Position numbers and translations under genes: made by a program. Under the pieces are notes generated by a model. That model saw nothing but the letters and a program-made list of their open reading frames with translations, searched no databases and was not told the origin of the DNA. DNA of 20,857 bases from a virus: positions 1 through 20,857 of the IMG/VR virus record IMGVR_UViG_3300042328_001218. One strand, given 5' to 3'. Below are positions 1-7,069 of this stretch, in pieces (position 1 is the stretch's first letter; every line of letters begins with the position of its first letter).

Positions 1-1
1 T

Positions 2-787
2 AAAGCAGTCAAACCAACCAATCAATTAAAAATGATCGAAGACGCGGTTGTTATTTACCGTATCTCAAGAGCACCAGAACGCAGAGTATTCTACATCGAC
101 GTTGGTAACTTACCTAAGTTAAAAGCAGAGCAATACGTCAATGATATTATGAATAAGTTTCGTAATAAAATTGTCTATGATGCTACAACAGGTGAAGTTC
201 GGGATGATCGTCGCCATCTAAGTATGATGGAGGATTTTTGGATGCCTCGTCGCGAAGGCGGTAAAGGCACAGAAATTACCACGCTTCCTGGCGGACAAAC
301 GCTGGGTCAGATAGAAGATGTGCAATACTTCCAAAACAAATTATATCAAGCATTGAATGTACCATTAGGCAGACTTCAACCGCAACAGGGATTTAGTTTA
401 GGTCGTTCAACAGAGATTACGAGAGAAGAAGTAAAGTTTAATAAATTCATCACCCGATTGCGTAAAAAATTCGCCAATCTATTATCGGATGCGTTGAAGA
501 TACAATTAGTTGCTAAAGGTATTATCCGCGAAGATGAATGGTCAGAGATTAAACAATTTATTCAATTTGACTTTCAGAAGGATAATTATTTTTCTGAATT
601 AAAAGAAGCAGAAGTATTAATGAACCGCGTTCAGATGCTTCAACAGATTACTCCCTATGTTGGGCAGTATTACAGTTTTGAGTGGATTCGCAAAAATGTA
701 TTAATGATGAGCGATGATGATATTAAATTAATTGCTCAACAAAATCAAGCTGAACCACCCATTTCACCTGAAGAACAAGGACAATAA
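2..787 (+). CDS. gp20: Portal vertex protein gp20 (C-terminal part, 5' end outside window)
   Basis: This is the C-terminal 261 residues or so of the T4-type portal protein, the dodecameric ring at the unique capsid vertex that nucleates head assembly and through which DNA is packaged. The frame is open to the left edge, so the ATG at 32 is internal and not the start. Residues after it (EDAVVIYRISRAPERRVFYI, then YDATTGEV and the later DNYFSELKEAEVL) closely follow the T4 gp20 sequence as I remember it. The tail is Gln/Glu-rich, as in the family. It lies 3 bases upstream of the gene 67 homologue and heads the head-gene operon 20-67-68-21-22-23. Identification is firm; only the missing N-terminus is unknown. 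Confidence 0.95.
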   Translation, partial: KAVKPTNQLKMIEDAVVIYRISRAPERRVFYIDVGNLPKLKAEQYVNDIMNKFRNKIVYDATTGEVRDDRRHLSMMEDFWMPRREGGKGTEITTLPGGQTLGQIEDVQYFQNKLYQALNVPLGRLQPQQGFSLGRSTEITREEVKFNKFITRLRKKFANLLSDALKIQLVAKGIIREDEWSEIKQFIQFDFQKDNYFSELKEAEVLMNRVQMLQQITPYVGQYYSFEWIRKNVLMMSDDDIKLIAQQNQAEPPISPEEQGQ

Positions 788-790
788 ACA

Positions 791-988
791 ATGTTAAAAG
801 AAAATATCGAGAATTTAATTAATGCAATTGCTGGCGGTGATACCATCGAAATTGAAAATAATTTCAATACTGTCATGGCACATAAAATTGCAGACAAATT
901 GGAGTCTATGAGAGCGGATGTTGCTCAAGGTATGTTTACTGGTAGCCGAGTAGTTGAAGAATCAGTCGAACCAGAAGTTGAAGAATAA
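791..988 (+). CDS. gp67: Prohead core protein gp67-like
   Basis: A 65-residue acidic protein directly after the portal gene. In T4, gp67 (PIP) is a small internal prohead core protein that is cut to peptides by gp21 during maturation. This protein has the same organisation: a helical N-terminal half (ENIENLINAIAGGDTIEIEN, MAHKIADKLESMR) and a Glu-rich tail ending EPEVEE. It is slightly shorter than T4 gp67 (about 80 residues). The start follows the portal stop by 3 bases, and its stop overlaps the next ATG by one base (TAATG), implying coupled translation. The call rests on size, composition and position between 20 and 21. Confidence 0.8.
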   Translation: MLKENIENLINAIAGGDTIEIENNFNTVMAHKIADKLESMRADVAQGMFTGSRVVEESVEPEVEE

Positions 989-1545
989 TGAATTATTCAC
1001 AGTTTTCTAAAAAGTTAAATACTACCTTAACAGGAATGGATATTCGCGAGTCTATCCATTTCTATGGGTCTGTCATTCAATGCGCCAACGACAGCATTTT
1101 AATTGACAATGCGAAAACTGATTATACATCAATATCAGAAGCAAAACAACATTTAAAATATCAAGAACAAACAAAAACTATTATCAAAGATTTACAAGAA
1201 CAAGTTTACCAAGATAATAAACAAAAAATTGCTGATATTATCAATGAAGAACATAACATAAAAGTTACTAATAACATCATTGATTCTTATATTAAACTTG
1301 CTTCTGATAAAACGTTCTCAATTGACCCAGTAGTGCATCAAATCAGAGAAATGAATAAGCTAGACACTATTGTCAATGGTAAAATTCATTATATTCTTGA
1401 AGATAATTCAGTTGTTGCTATCAATTCTGAAACTCAAAAATTAATAAATAATATAGCAAATAATAATTTAAAAGTCGTTGATTATATGAAAGAAAGTTCG
1501 GATAACTTTCTAAACATAATCAATGTCATATTACAGGAACAATAA
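988..1545 (+). CDS. Probable prohead core protein in the gp68 position
   Basis: A 185-residue, Asn/Lys/Ile-rich, apparently helical protein translationally coupled to gene 67 (TAATG overlap). In T4 the slot between gp67 and gp21 holds gp68, a minor prohead core protein. I see no motif that proves homology: the middle (KTIIKDLQEQVYQDNKQKIA) looks like an amphipathic helix, and the rest is a mix of short helices. It is longer than T4 gp68 (about 140 residues). Codon use is more AT-rich than in its neighbours. The gp68 assignment is inference from synteny; an unrelated accessory virion protein is possible. Confidence 0.5.
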   Translation: MNYSQFSKKLNTTLTGMDIRESIHFYGSVIQCANDSILIDNAKTDYTSISEAKQHLKYQEQTKTIIKDLQEQVYQDNKQKIADIINEEHNIKVTNNIIDSYIKLASDKTFSIDPVVHQIREMNKLDTIVNGKIHYILEDNSVVAINSETQKLINNIANNNLKVVDYMKESSDNFLNIINVILQEQ

Positions 1546-1546
1546 A

Positions 1547-1999
1547 ATGGCAGCATTATTAAAAGCGGTCCAATTAGTAACGGATTCAGAAGCAATCGTA
1601 AAGATTTCAGGAAACGACACTGCGCCGGCAATTATCGATATTAAAACAGACATTCTCGCCGCTAATCAAATCGTATATCCAGTGGGCGGTAATGTTGTCG
1701 CAAATATCATTGGGTTTCAATGGGCAGGCGAACCAGGTGCTATCTACAAAATTGATAGAAATGGTGTAAGAGTTGCGTCTTTACTTGCCGATAATGGCAA
1801 CTTCATGGATTTTGTTGAATTATTCCCATCAGAACCTACTGAAAATGGTAGCAATATTTCAGTCACTATCGTCGATAAAGATGGCGCGGCAGTACAAGGC
1901 GAAGTCTGGATTCGTATTAGAAAAGTATCTGGCTATGCATCTAAAACTGAAACTGCTGTTTATAGTGTCTACGATGATTTAACACAAGTGGGTAGTTAA
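1547..1999 (+). CDS. Uncharacterised beta-rich protein within the capsid operon
   Basis: A 150-residue protein of unknown function between the gp68-like gene and the protease gene. I chose the ATG at 1547, preceded by AGGA about 9 bases upstream; an in-frame ATG at 1523 would overlap the upstream gene by 23 bases. The sequence is rich in short Val/Ile strands and Gly turns (VYPVGGNVVANIIGFQWAGE, then VTIVDKDGAAVQGEVWIRIR), typical of a compact beta domain. No signal peptide or membrane segment is visible. Lying inside the head operon and made with capsid proteins, it may be a capsid decoration or head accessory protein, but that is inference from context and fold impression only. Confidence 0.7.
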   Translation: MAALLKAVQLVTDSEAIVKISGNDTAPAIIDIKTDILAANQIVYPVGGNVVANIIGFQWAGEPGAIYKIDRNGVRVASLLADNGNFMDFVELFPSEPTENGSNISVTIVDKDGAAVQGEVWIRIRKVSGYASKTETAVYSVYDDLTQVGS

Positions 2000-2012
2000 A
2001 GGGATTTAACAG

Positions 2013-2663
2013 ATGAAACTAATACAGGAATTAAACGAATCGGTTCAACTGATTGTTGAAGAAAAACTTGGGAAAGAAAAGCAATATTATATAGAAGGAA
2101 TATTCCTCCAGTCCAATATTAAAAATAGAAACGGGAGAATGTATCCAGAATCAATAATGGATAAAGAAGTCAACCGTTATATTAAAGAAAAGGTAAATAC
2201 TAATTCTGCATACGGGGAAATGACGCATCCCGAAACGCCGCATGTTGATCTTAAAAATGTTTCTCATTTGATCACCTCATTGAAAAAAGACGGCACTAAT
2301 TGGATCGGTAAAGCAAAAATTCTTGAAACACCAATGGGTAGAATTGCTGAAGGTATTTTGAAAGGTGGCGGTAGATTGGGGGTTTCTAGTCGCGCACTCG
2401 GTTCTCTAAAAATGAATAATGAAGGTGTTAATATAGTTCAAAGCGATTTCCTTTTGAGCACGGCGGCAGATATTGTTGGAGATCCAAGTGCCCCCGACGC
2501 ATTTGTCAACGGCATCATGGAATCTGCCGAATGGATTTATCAAGATGGAAAATTCGAGAGAATTGCCGATGAAGCAAAAAGAACAATTAGAAAAGCATCA
2601 TCGATGAATTTAGAAGAACAGAAAGCAATCGCTTTTGCAAACTTTTTACGCAGTATTAAGTAA
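2013..2663 (+). CDS. gp21: Prohead core protease gp21
   Basis: A 216-residue homologue of T4 gp21, the serine protease packed in the prohead core. It activates itself and then cleaves capsid and core proteins after (L/I)xE motifs so the head can expand. Visible hallmarks are the N-terminal strand region (YYIEGIFLQSNIKNRNGRMY), the catalytic His in GEMTHPE (H72) and the catalytic Ser in GRLGVSSRALG (S125/S126), followed by LSTAADIVGDPSAPDA. Length matches the family (T4 about 212). Start ATG at 2013 follows AGGGAT. It lies immediately upstream of its main substrates, gp22 and gp23, in the same transcript. Confidence is high. Confidence 0.93.
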   Translation: MKLIQELNESVQLIVEEKLGKEKQYYIEGIFLQSNIKNRNGRMYPESIMDKEVNRYIKEKVNTNSAYGEMTHPETPHVDLKNVSHLITSLKKDGTNWIGKAKILETPMGRIAEGILKGGGRLGVSSRALGSLKMNNEGVNIVQSDFLLSTAADIVGDPSAPDAFVNGIMESAEWIYQDGKFERIADEAKRTIRKASSMNLEEQKAIAFANFLRSIK

Positions 2664-2673
2664 AAATAATTTT

Positions 2674-2681
2674 AATAAATA
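2674..2681 (+). promoter_or_regulatory. Candidate late promoter (AATAAATA) before gene 22
   Basis: The 8-mer AATAAATA lies 28 bases before the gene 22 start, in the only sizeable gap within the head operon. T4 late promoters are TATAAATA, recognised by gp55-RNA polymerase, and T4-like cyanophages have been described with NATAAATA. The distance leaves room for a short leader with the AGAGG ribosome site at 2696-2700. The sequence is AT-rich, so chance matches are possible. Confidence 0.5.
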
Positions 2682-2708
2682 AAATATATTAATTAAGAGG
2701 TTATATAA

Positions 2709-3590
2709 ATGAGCATTGACAAAAAAATTGCCGAGATCGTGGAAGAATCCAAATTGGCAGGATTAATTGTAGAGAATGAAGAAGCAGTGGAAGAAGTTGT
2801 TGAAGACGAAATCCCTGTTGAAGAAGTTGCGGTTGTCGAAGAATCATTAAAAGTAGATGTTTCTGCTGATGTTGATGCTTTGATGAACGGCGAATCATTA
2901 TCAGAAGAATTTAGAACTAAAGCAGCGACCATTTTCGAAAGTGCCGTTGTCGTGCGCGTTAAAGAAGAAGTTGCGCGTTTAGAAGAAGAATTTGATGTAA
3001 AACTTGCAGAGCAAGTTGAATCAATTACAGAGGGTCTTGTTGAAAAAGTTGATGGATACCTCGACTATGTTGTCGAGCAGTGGATTAGTGAGAATGAAAT
3101 CGCCCTTGAACATGGTATCAAAACTGACATTATGGAATCTTTCATTTCTGGTATGAAAGGACTTTTCCAAGAACATTATATTGAAGTTCCTGAAGAAAAG
3201 TATGACGTACTAGGCGAAATGGAAGCAAAAATTGACAGTCTTGAAGCTAAACTTGACGAACAAGTTTCTAAAAATATTGATTTGAAAAAATCATTACAAG
3301 AAGCTACTCGTAAAGAAATCGTTGGTATGGTCAGCGAAGGTTTGACCGCGACTGAAGTTGAGAAATTCTCAGGTTTAGTTGAAGAATTGGTATTTGAAAG
3401 CGAAGAAGCATTCAAAACTAAAGTACAAACCATCCGTGAAAGTTATTTCACTGGTAAACCGCAACAAAGCACTATTCATTCAGTAGTAACTGATTCTCCA
3501 GTTGAATTGAATGAATCAAAAGGTTCTGTATCTGCAGATCCTTCTATTGCCGCATATTTAAATGCAATTAAACAACTTGACTCAAAATAA
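2709..3590 (+). CDS. gp22: Prohead scaffolding core protein gp22
   Basis: A 293-residue, strongly acidic, largely coiled-coil protein in the position and of the type of T4 gp22, the main scaffold of the prohead core that gp21 degrades during maturation. The N-terminal third is a run of Glu/Val repeats (EEAVEEVVEDEIPVEEVAVV); the centre has heptad-like helices (MEAKIDSLEAKLDEQVSKNI). Many (L/I)xE tripeptides are available for cleavage. An AGAGG ribosome site at 2696-2700 supports the ATG at 2709. Its stop is 13 bases before the gene 23 start. The low-complexity N-terminus is not a reading-frame error, because the frame stays open and codon use is consistent. Confidence 0.9.
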   Translation: MSIDKKIAEIVEESKLAGLIVENEEAVEEVVEDEIPVEEVAVVEESLKVDVSADVDALMNGESLSEEFRTKAATIFESAVVVRVKEEVARLEEEFDVKLAEQVESITEGLVEKVDGYLDYVVEQWISENEIALEHGIKTDIMESFISGMKGLFQEHYIEVPEEKYDVLGEMEAKIDSLEAKLDEQVSKNIDLKKSLQEATRKEIVGMVSEGLTATEVEKFSGLVEELVFESEEAFKTKVQTIRESYFTGKPQQSTIHSVVTDSPVELNESKGSVSADPSIAAYLNAIKQLDSK

Positions 3591-3603
3591 AAAGGAAATA
3601 AAA

Positions 3604-4971
3604 ATGGAACAAGATCGTAGAGCTCTTTTAGAAAAATGGGCACCAATTATCGACGCTGATGGCGTTACTGTTAAAGACCATGGTCGTCGTACTGACTTGG
3701 CTGTTATCTTAGAAAACCAACACCAAGACCAAGTTAAATCAGCACAAGCAATGGGCGTGTTATCAGAAACTGCTTACGCGCCTGCTAACTTTGGCGGTTC
3801 AACTGGTTTGAACGCTGTCTCAACTGGCGGTTATGCACCTGCTACTTCAACTGGTGGCGTTGCTGGTTTCGATCCAGTCTTGATCAATTTAGTACGTCGT
3901 GCTATGCCACAACTGATCGCATATGACGTTGCTGGTGTTCAACCAATGACTCAACCTACTGGTTTGATCTTCGCAATGCGTTCAAAATATACCAACCAAA
4001 CTGGTACTGAAGCATTGTTCAACGAAGCAAACACAGCATTCTCAGGCGCTGGTACACATGACGGTTCAGACCCAACTGAAACTGGTACTTATGCAACTGG
4101 TACAGGTATGACTACTGCTAACGCTGAAAAATTAGGTTCAGATGCTGGTACTAACCCATTCCCAGAAATGGCATTCTCAATTGAAAAAACTTCAGTTGTT
4201 GCTAAAACTCGCGCATTGAAAGCTGAATACTCAATCGAATTGGCACAAGATTTGAAAGCAGTACATGGTTTGGACGCCGAAGGCGAATTGAGCAAAATTC
4301 TTTCTACTGAAATTTTGGCTGAAATCAACCGCGAAGTTATCCGTACTATCTACACTACTTCATACCGTGGTGCACAAAATGGTACAGCAACTGCCGGTAT
4401 TTTCGACTTAGACGTTGACTCAAACGGTCGTTGGTCAGTTGAAAAATTCAAAGGTTTGTTGTTCCAAATTGAACGCGAAGCAAACGCTATCGCACAGTTA
4501 ACTCGTCGTGGTCGTGGTAACTTCATCATCTGTTCTTCTGACGTAGCATCTGCGTTGGCAATGGCGGGCGTATTAGACTACGCTCCTGCGTTGTCTACTG
4601 GTTTGAACGTTGACGAAGCATCTACTACATTTGCTGGTATCTTGAACGGTAAATATAAAGTTTATGTTGATCCATATTCAGGCGGTCAAAACTTAAACCA
4701 CGCTGGCAACCCAAGCGGTTCACAATTCTTCACTGTTGGTTATAAAGGTGCTTCAGCATGGGATGCTGGTTTGTTCTACTGCCCATACGTTCCACTACAA
4801 CAAGTACGTGCGATTGATCCTAACACCATGCAACCTAAGTTCGGTTTCAAAACAAGATATGGTTTAGTTGCCAACCCGTTTGTTGACTTGTTGGATGGTT
4901 CAGGCGATGTTAGTTTGACTGCAAACAAGAATTTTTATTATCGATCTGTCCGAGTACAGAACCTAATGTAA
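3604..4971 (+). CDS. gp23: Major capsid protein gp23
   Basis: A 455-residue HK97-fold major capsid protein of the T4 gp23 family. The start is the ATG at 3604, with AAGGA 8 bases upstream; an upstream in-frame ATG at 3562 lies inside gene 22 and lacks a site. The N-terminal propeptide (about residues 1-55) ends in LSE, a good gp21 (L/I)xE cleavage site, so mature protein would start at T56. Familiar family segments include PQLIAYDVAGVQPMTQPTGLIFAMR, KAEYSIELAQDLKAVHGLDAE and the C-terminal FKTRYGLVANPF (quoted in parts). It is shorter than T4 gp23 (521). Its codon choice looks biased and repetitive (GGT, ACT, AAC, TTC), as expected of the most abundant virion protein. A terminator follows. 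Confidence 0.97.
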   Translation: MEQDRRALLEKWAPIIDADGVTVKDHGRRTDLAVILENQHQDQVKSAQAMGVLSETAYAPANFGGSTGLNAVSTGGYAPATSTGGVAGFDPVLINLVRRAMPQLIAYDVAGVQPMTQPTGLIFAMRSKYTNQTGTEALFNEANTAFSGAGTHDGSDPTETGTYATGTGMTTANAEKLGSDAGTNPFPEMAFSIEKTSVVAKTRALKAEYSIELAQDLKAVHGLDAEGELSKILSTEILAEINREVIRTIYTTSYRGAQNGTATAGIFDLDVDSNGRWSVEKFKGLLFQIEREANAIAQLTRRGRGNFIICSSDVASALAMAGVLDYAPALSTGLNVDEASTTFAGILNGKYKVYVDPYSGGQNLNHAGNPSGSQFFTVGYKGASAWDAGLFYCPYVPLQQVRAIDPNTMQPKFGFKTRYGLVANPFVDLLDGSGDVSLTANKNFYYRSVRVQNLM

Positions 4972-4996
4972 CTTATTGATTTTAAAGGACTTTTTC

Positions 4997-5050
4997 AAGT
5001 CCATTGTGAAGAAGGGGTCGCAAGACCCCTTTTTTATGAATTCTGAAAAA
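4997..5050 (+). repeat. 54-bp direct repeat, copy 1 (gene 23 terminator region)
   Basis: An exact 54-base match to 6315-6368. It covers the right arm of a small upstream hairpin (AAGTCC), the GNRA-loop terminator and the following TTTTTTATGAATTCTGAAAAA. This copy is judged the native one, because it retains the left arm GGACTT (4987-4992), giving a second hairpin GGACTT-TTTC-AAGTCC. Copy 2 lacks that left arm. Confidence 0.95.
5012..5035 (+). terminator. Intrinsic terminator after gene 23
   Basis: Perfect 8-bp stem AAGGGGTC / GACCCCTT closed by a GCAA (GNRA) tetraloop and followed by a T-run (six Ts in all). It lies 41 bases after the gene 23 stop and should end the head operon transcript. 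Confidence 0.92.
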
Positions 5051-5058
5051 CGATTTTG

Positions 5059-5066
5059 TATAAATA
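5059..5066 (+). promoter_or_regulatory. Late promoter TATAAATA for the HNH endonuclease
   Basis: An exact match to the T4 late promoter core TATAAATA, just inside the insertion, 8 bases past repeat copy 1 and 87 bases before the endonuclease ATG. Since the gene 23 terminator blocks read-through, this would give the inserted gene its own late expression through gp55. Confidence 0.7.
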
Positions 5067-5152
5067 ATAAGTATATTTAAAAAAATGCTAATCGCGATGT
5101 ACCACCATCCATTAGCTCTAAACATATTTCAACACTATTACAAGGAACAGTT

Positions 5153-6301
5153 ATGTCCAGCGAAACTATTTATTCTATTCTTTCATCTAAACCTCATAAT
5201 CCACATTATCTTAACAGATATTGGAAATTTATTCAATATTGTCAAAAACATAATTTATCGTCAATAGATAATACTCCGCTAGAAGAACATCACGTATGCC
5301 CAAAGGCAAAAGATTTATTTCCTGAATATTCTTCATTTAAGAAAAATGAGTGGAATTTAATAACATTAACCTGTCGCCAACATATATTAGCGCACGTTTT
5401 GTTATGGAAAACATATGGCGGTTCTCAGACATTTGCATTAGATTATATGATAAACAGGGGTAATAATTCATACGGCAATCCTCGCAGTAGTAGAAAAACA
5501 CCGCCATCAATTATAATACGTTATTCAGCAAAATTAAAAGAATTATCTATATTAGAAGAAAAAGGATTTGCTACCTATAAAGATTCTTCTGGCAATAAGT
5601 ATTATTTGCACAAAAATGATCCGCTAATCAAAGAATTCAAATTGGTTGGGAATAATAAAGGAATGCTGCATGATGAAAATTCTAAGAAAAAAATGTCTCG
5701 TGCTAAATTCTTAAATAAAAAAATTAAATTGTATTTTTTAAATTGTAAAATTTCTGTTAAATTATTTTCAGATGAGTTTCATAATTATATTTCACAGGGA
5801 TGGAGTACAACAAAAACTGAAGATGATAAAAAATATATTTCTGTATTACAAAGCGAAAAAGTAAGTAAAAAATTAACAGGCAAAGTTAATTATATGACTC
5901 CAGACGGGATATATTTTGGAAAATTACTTAGAACTGATCCGTTGATAAAAGAATTAAATTTATTACCACATTTGACAGATAAAATGATAAATCAAAGAAG
6001 TAGTAGATCTAAATTAGCTTCTGCTGCTAATACTGGATCTCAGATATATAATAACGGCGTAAAAGAAAAAAAATTTAAAGATGAAGTTCCAGATGGTTGG
6101 GTTAAAGGCAGATTGCCGAGGTCTAAAGAATATGACAATAATCACAAAAATGCAACAGCAAAGGCACATAAAAATACATATTGTTGGAATAATGGAATTA
6201 AATGCATAAAATTACCCGCATCAGAACACCCTGGAGACGGCTGGGCGAAGGGAATGTTGCCTAGAAAGAGTAAAAATAAAAAACGAACAAAAAATAAATA
6301 A
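5153..6301 (+). CDS. HNH homing endonuclease with C-terminal DNA-binding repeats
   Basis: A 382-residue endonuclease of the phage homing type. An N-terminal helix (PHYLNRYWKFIQYC) leads into an HNH core: EEHHVCPKA (H46/H47), WNLITL (N68) and RQHILAHVLLWK (H77, H81). The rest is built of NUMOD-like modules: two copies of a unit containing DPLIKE(F/L), and two C-terminal units of the form WNNGIK...GDGWAKGMLP / YNNGVK...PDGWVKGRLP. These repeats are thought to read a long asymmetric DNA target. The C-terminus is Lys-rich. The ATG at 5153 has AAGGA upstream. A different AT-rich codon style from gene 23 and the flanking repeats support recent arrival. Its target is unknown, probably a neighbouring gene in uninfected relatives. 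Confidence 0.88.
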   Translation: MSSETIYSILSSKPHNPHYLNRYWKFIQYCQKHNLSSIDNTPLEEHHVCPKAKDLFPEYSSFKKNEWNLITLTCRQHILAHVLLWKTYGGSQTFALDYMINRGNNSYGNPRSSRKTPPSIIIRYSAKLKELSILEEKGFATYKDSSGNKYYLHKNDPLIKEFKLVGNNKGMLHDENSKKKMSRAKFLNKKIKLYFLNCKISVKLFSDEFHNYISQGWSTTKTEDDKKYISVLQSEKVSKKLTGKVNYMTPDGIYFGKLLRTDPLIKELNLLPHLTDKMINQRSSRSKLASAANTGSQIYNNGVKEKKFKDEVPDGWVKGRLPRSKEYDNNHKNATAKAHKNTYCWNNGIKCIKLPASEHPGDGWAKGMLPRKSKNKKRTKNK

Positions 6302-6314
6302 TTAAATCAAAAAT

Positions 6315-6368
6315 AAGTCCATTGTGAAGAAGGGGTCGCAAGACCCCTTTTTTATGAATTCTGAAAAA
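6315..6368 (+). repeat. 54-bp direct repeat, copy 2
   Basis: Identical over all 54 bases to 4997-5050. It begins 14 bases after the endonuclease stop codon. The sequences flanking the two copies differ on both sides, so the match ends sharply. Confidence 0.95.
6330..6353 (+). terminator. Intrinsic terminator after the HNH endonuclease
   Basis: Second copy of the AAGGGGTC-GCAA-GACCCCTT hairpin with T-run, inside the direct repeat. It ends the endonuclease transcript and also separates it from the convergent minus-strand gene. Confidence 0.9.
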
Positions 6369-6371
6369 TAA

Positions 6372-6896
6372 TCACGTTGGATAATGCTTTAAAAATTCTG
6401 TTAATGATCTATTATCGCAGGTATTTCCTATCATATAATCCATCAACTCAATTTCATCTTGAGATCTCATGCATATACTATGATAAATTTCTTTTGCGGT
6501 TTGGCTAAATTCTGCATCAGTTTCATATCCAGTTTTCACTTTACTTGTAGACGGGTTGATGTCTTCTTGAAATCTTAATAATCCTAGCGTGCAATAATCA
6601 TATGGGAGAATTATTTTCTTTTCTATGAATCCGCTTGGTATAGGCGTTGTTATTTCAATTCTATCTTTAATATAGAAATCAAATACATCATCTCCGAAAT
6701 ATTCGCATATAGTATAATCGTTTAACTGCACAAAATATGGAATTTCGACTAATCTTATGTCATTATGATAACAATAATCTCTAAGCATATAGTCTCTATA
6801 AATTGTCTTAGACTGCGTATAATGAGTCGGTCCATTAAATTCCACGAAAAGAAGTTGACCGTTATGCGGCATTATTAAAGAATAATCAACTCTCAT
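6372..6896 (-). CDS. Vsr/DUF559-like nuclease, main fragment of a frameshifted gene
   Basis: A 174-residue minus-strand frame with nuclease hallmarks near its start: RVDYSL, then LLFVEFNGPTHY, then YRDYMLRDYC and LVEIPYF. This order (D, then E with G..H, then D..R) resembles the PD-(D/E)xK-related Vsr/DUF559 and EDxHD homing endonucleases. Those families also need an upstream helix with a Glu and a Gln-containing strand. Both are found in the short frame just upstream (6904-7014), one frame away. The ATG at 6896 therefore looks like an internal Met and not a true start, and no convincing ribosome site precedes it. As it stands the product lacks part of the active-site fold. The gene converges on the HNH endonuclease. 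The nuclease family is inferred from motifs. Confidence 0.65.
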   Translation of the reverse strand: MRVDYSLIMPHNGQLLFVEFNGPTHYTQSKTIYRDYMLRDYCYHNDIRLVEIPYFVQLNDYTICEYFGDDVFDFYIKDRIEITTPIPSGFIEKKIILPYDYCTLGLLRFQEDINPSTSKVKTGYETDAEFSQTAKEIYHSICMRSQDEIELMDYMIGNTCDNRSLTEFLKHYPT

Positions 6897-6903
6897 GTTT
6901 TTA

Positions 6904-7014
6904 TTAAAAATATTTTATTTTATGCTGTGGGTTTGGTTCTACATCAAACATTTCATAAAGAACGTTTTTTAAGTTTTTCTCGGATAAATAAGGATCAATT
7001 TTTAATCGTTTCAT
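6904..7014 (-). pseudogene. N-terminal fragment of the frameshifted nuclease gene
   Basis: A 36-codon minus-strand frame starting at ATG 7014 behind a good GGAG ribosome site and a sigma70-like promoter. The peptide contains SEKNLKNVLYEMF and NPQHKIKYF, matching the Glu-bearing helix and Gln strand at the start of Vsr/DUF559-type nucleases. It stops at TAA 6904-6906, directly at a T5 run (A5 at 6906-6910 on the + strand). Losing one T would read through as KYFNKNMRVDYSL into the 174-residue frame, giving one protein of about 213 residues. The promoter and ribosome site therefore belong to the full gene. The cause could be a real mutation, a sequencing error or programmed frameshifting. Confidence 0.65.
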
Positions 7015-7038
7015 GTTTTTTCTCCATAATGAAATTTT

Positions 7039-7067
7039 AGTATACTCGCAAAACGGATTTACGTCAA
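7039..7067 (-). promoter_or_regulatory. Sigma70-like early promoter for the minus-strand nuclease gene
   Basis: Read on the minus strand: TTGACG, 17 bases, TATACT. The start codon at 7014 is about 25 bases past the -10 box. The -10 box and spacer length are shared with three + strand promoters in this window. Confidence 0.75.
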
Positions 7068-7069
7068 GC

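Larger units (their letters stand above)
4997..6368 (+). mobile_element. Homing-endonuclease insertion bounded by duplicated gene 23 terminator
   Basis: A unit of about 1.3 kb containing a late-type promoter and an HNH homing endonuclease lies between two identical 54-bp copies of the gene 23 terminator segment. Free-standing homing endonuclease genes commonly sit in intergenic gaps of T4-like phages. The repeat suggests either that the element arrived carrying the terminator sequence, or that repair of a staggered or recombinational break duplicated the site. Removing one repeat plus the insert would leave one intact terminator. The exact boundaries of the inserted DNA are inferred. Confidence 0.7.

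Noticed and set aside
1443-1450. AATAAATA as a late promoter
   Set aside because: It lies within the Asn/Lys-rich coding sequence of the gp68-position gene, about 100 bases from the next start; chance is likely in such AT-rich codons.
2693-2932. Minus-strand Ser/Thr-rich frames opposite gene 22
   Set aside because: They are mirror images of the Glu/Val-rich coding strand (GAA/GTT repeats) with no promoter or ribosome site.
3562-3603. Upstream ATG for the major capsid protein
   Set aside because: It lies within gene 22 without a ribosome site; ATG 3604 has AAGGA and gives a propeptide with an LSE cleavage site.
5085-5267. 60-codon frame overlapping the start of the HNH endonuclease
   Set aside because: No ribosome site, and it runs in another frame over the well-supported endonuclease start.
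6293-6300. AATAAATA near the end of the HNH endonuclease gene
   Set aside because: No plus-strand gene follows within range; it falls in Lys/Asn codons and is followed by a terminator.
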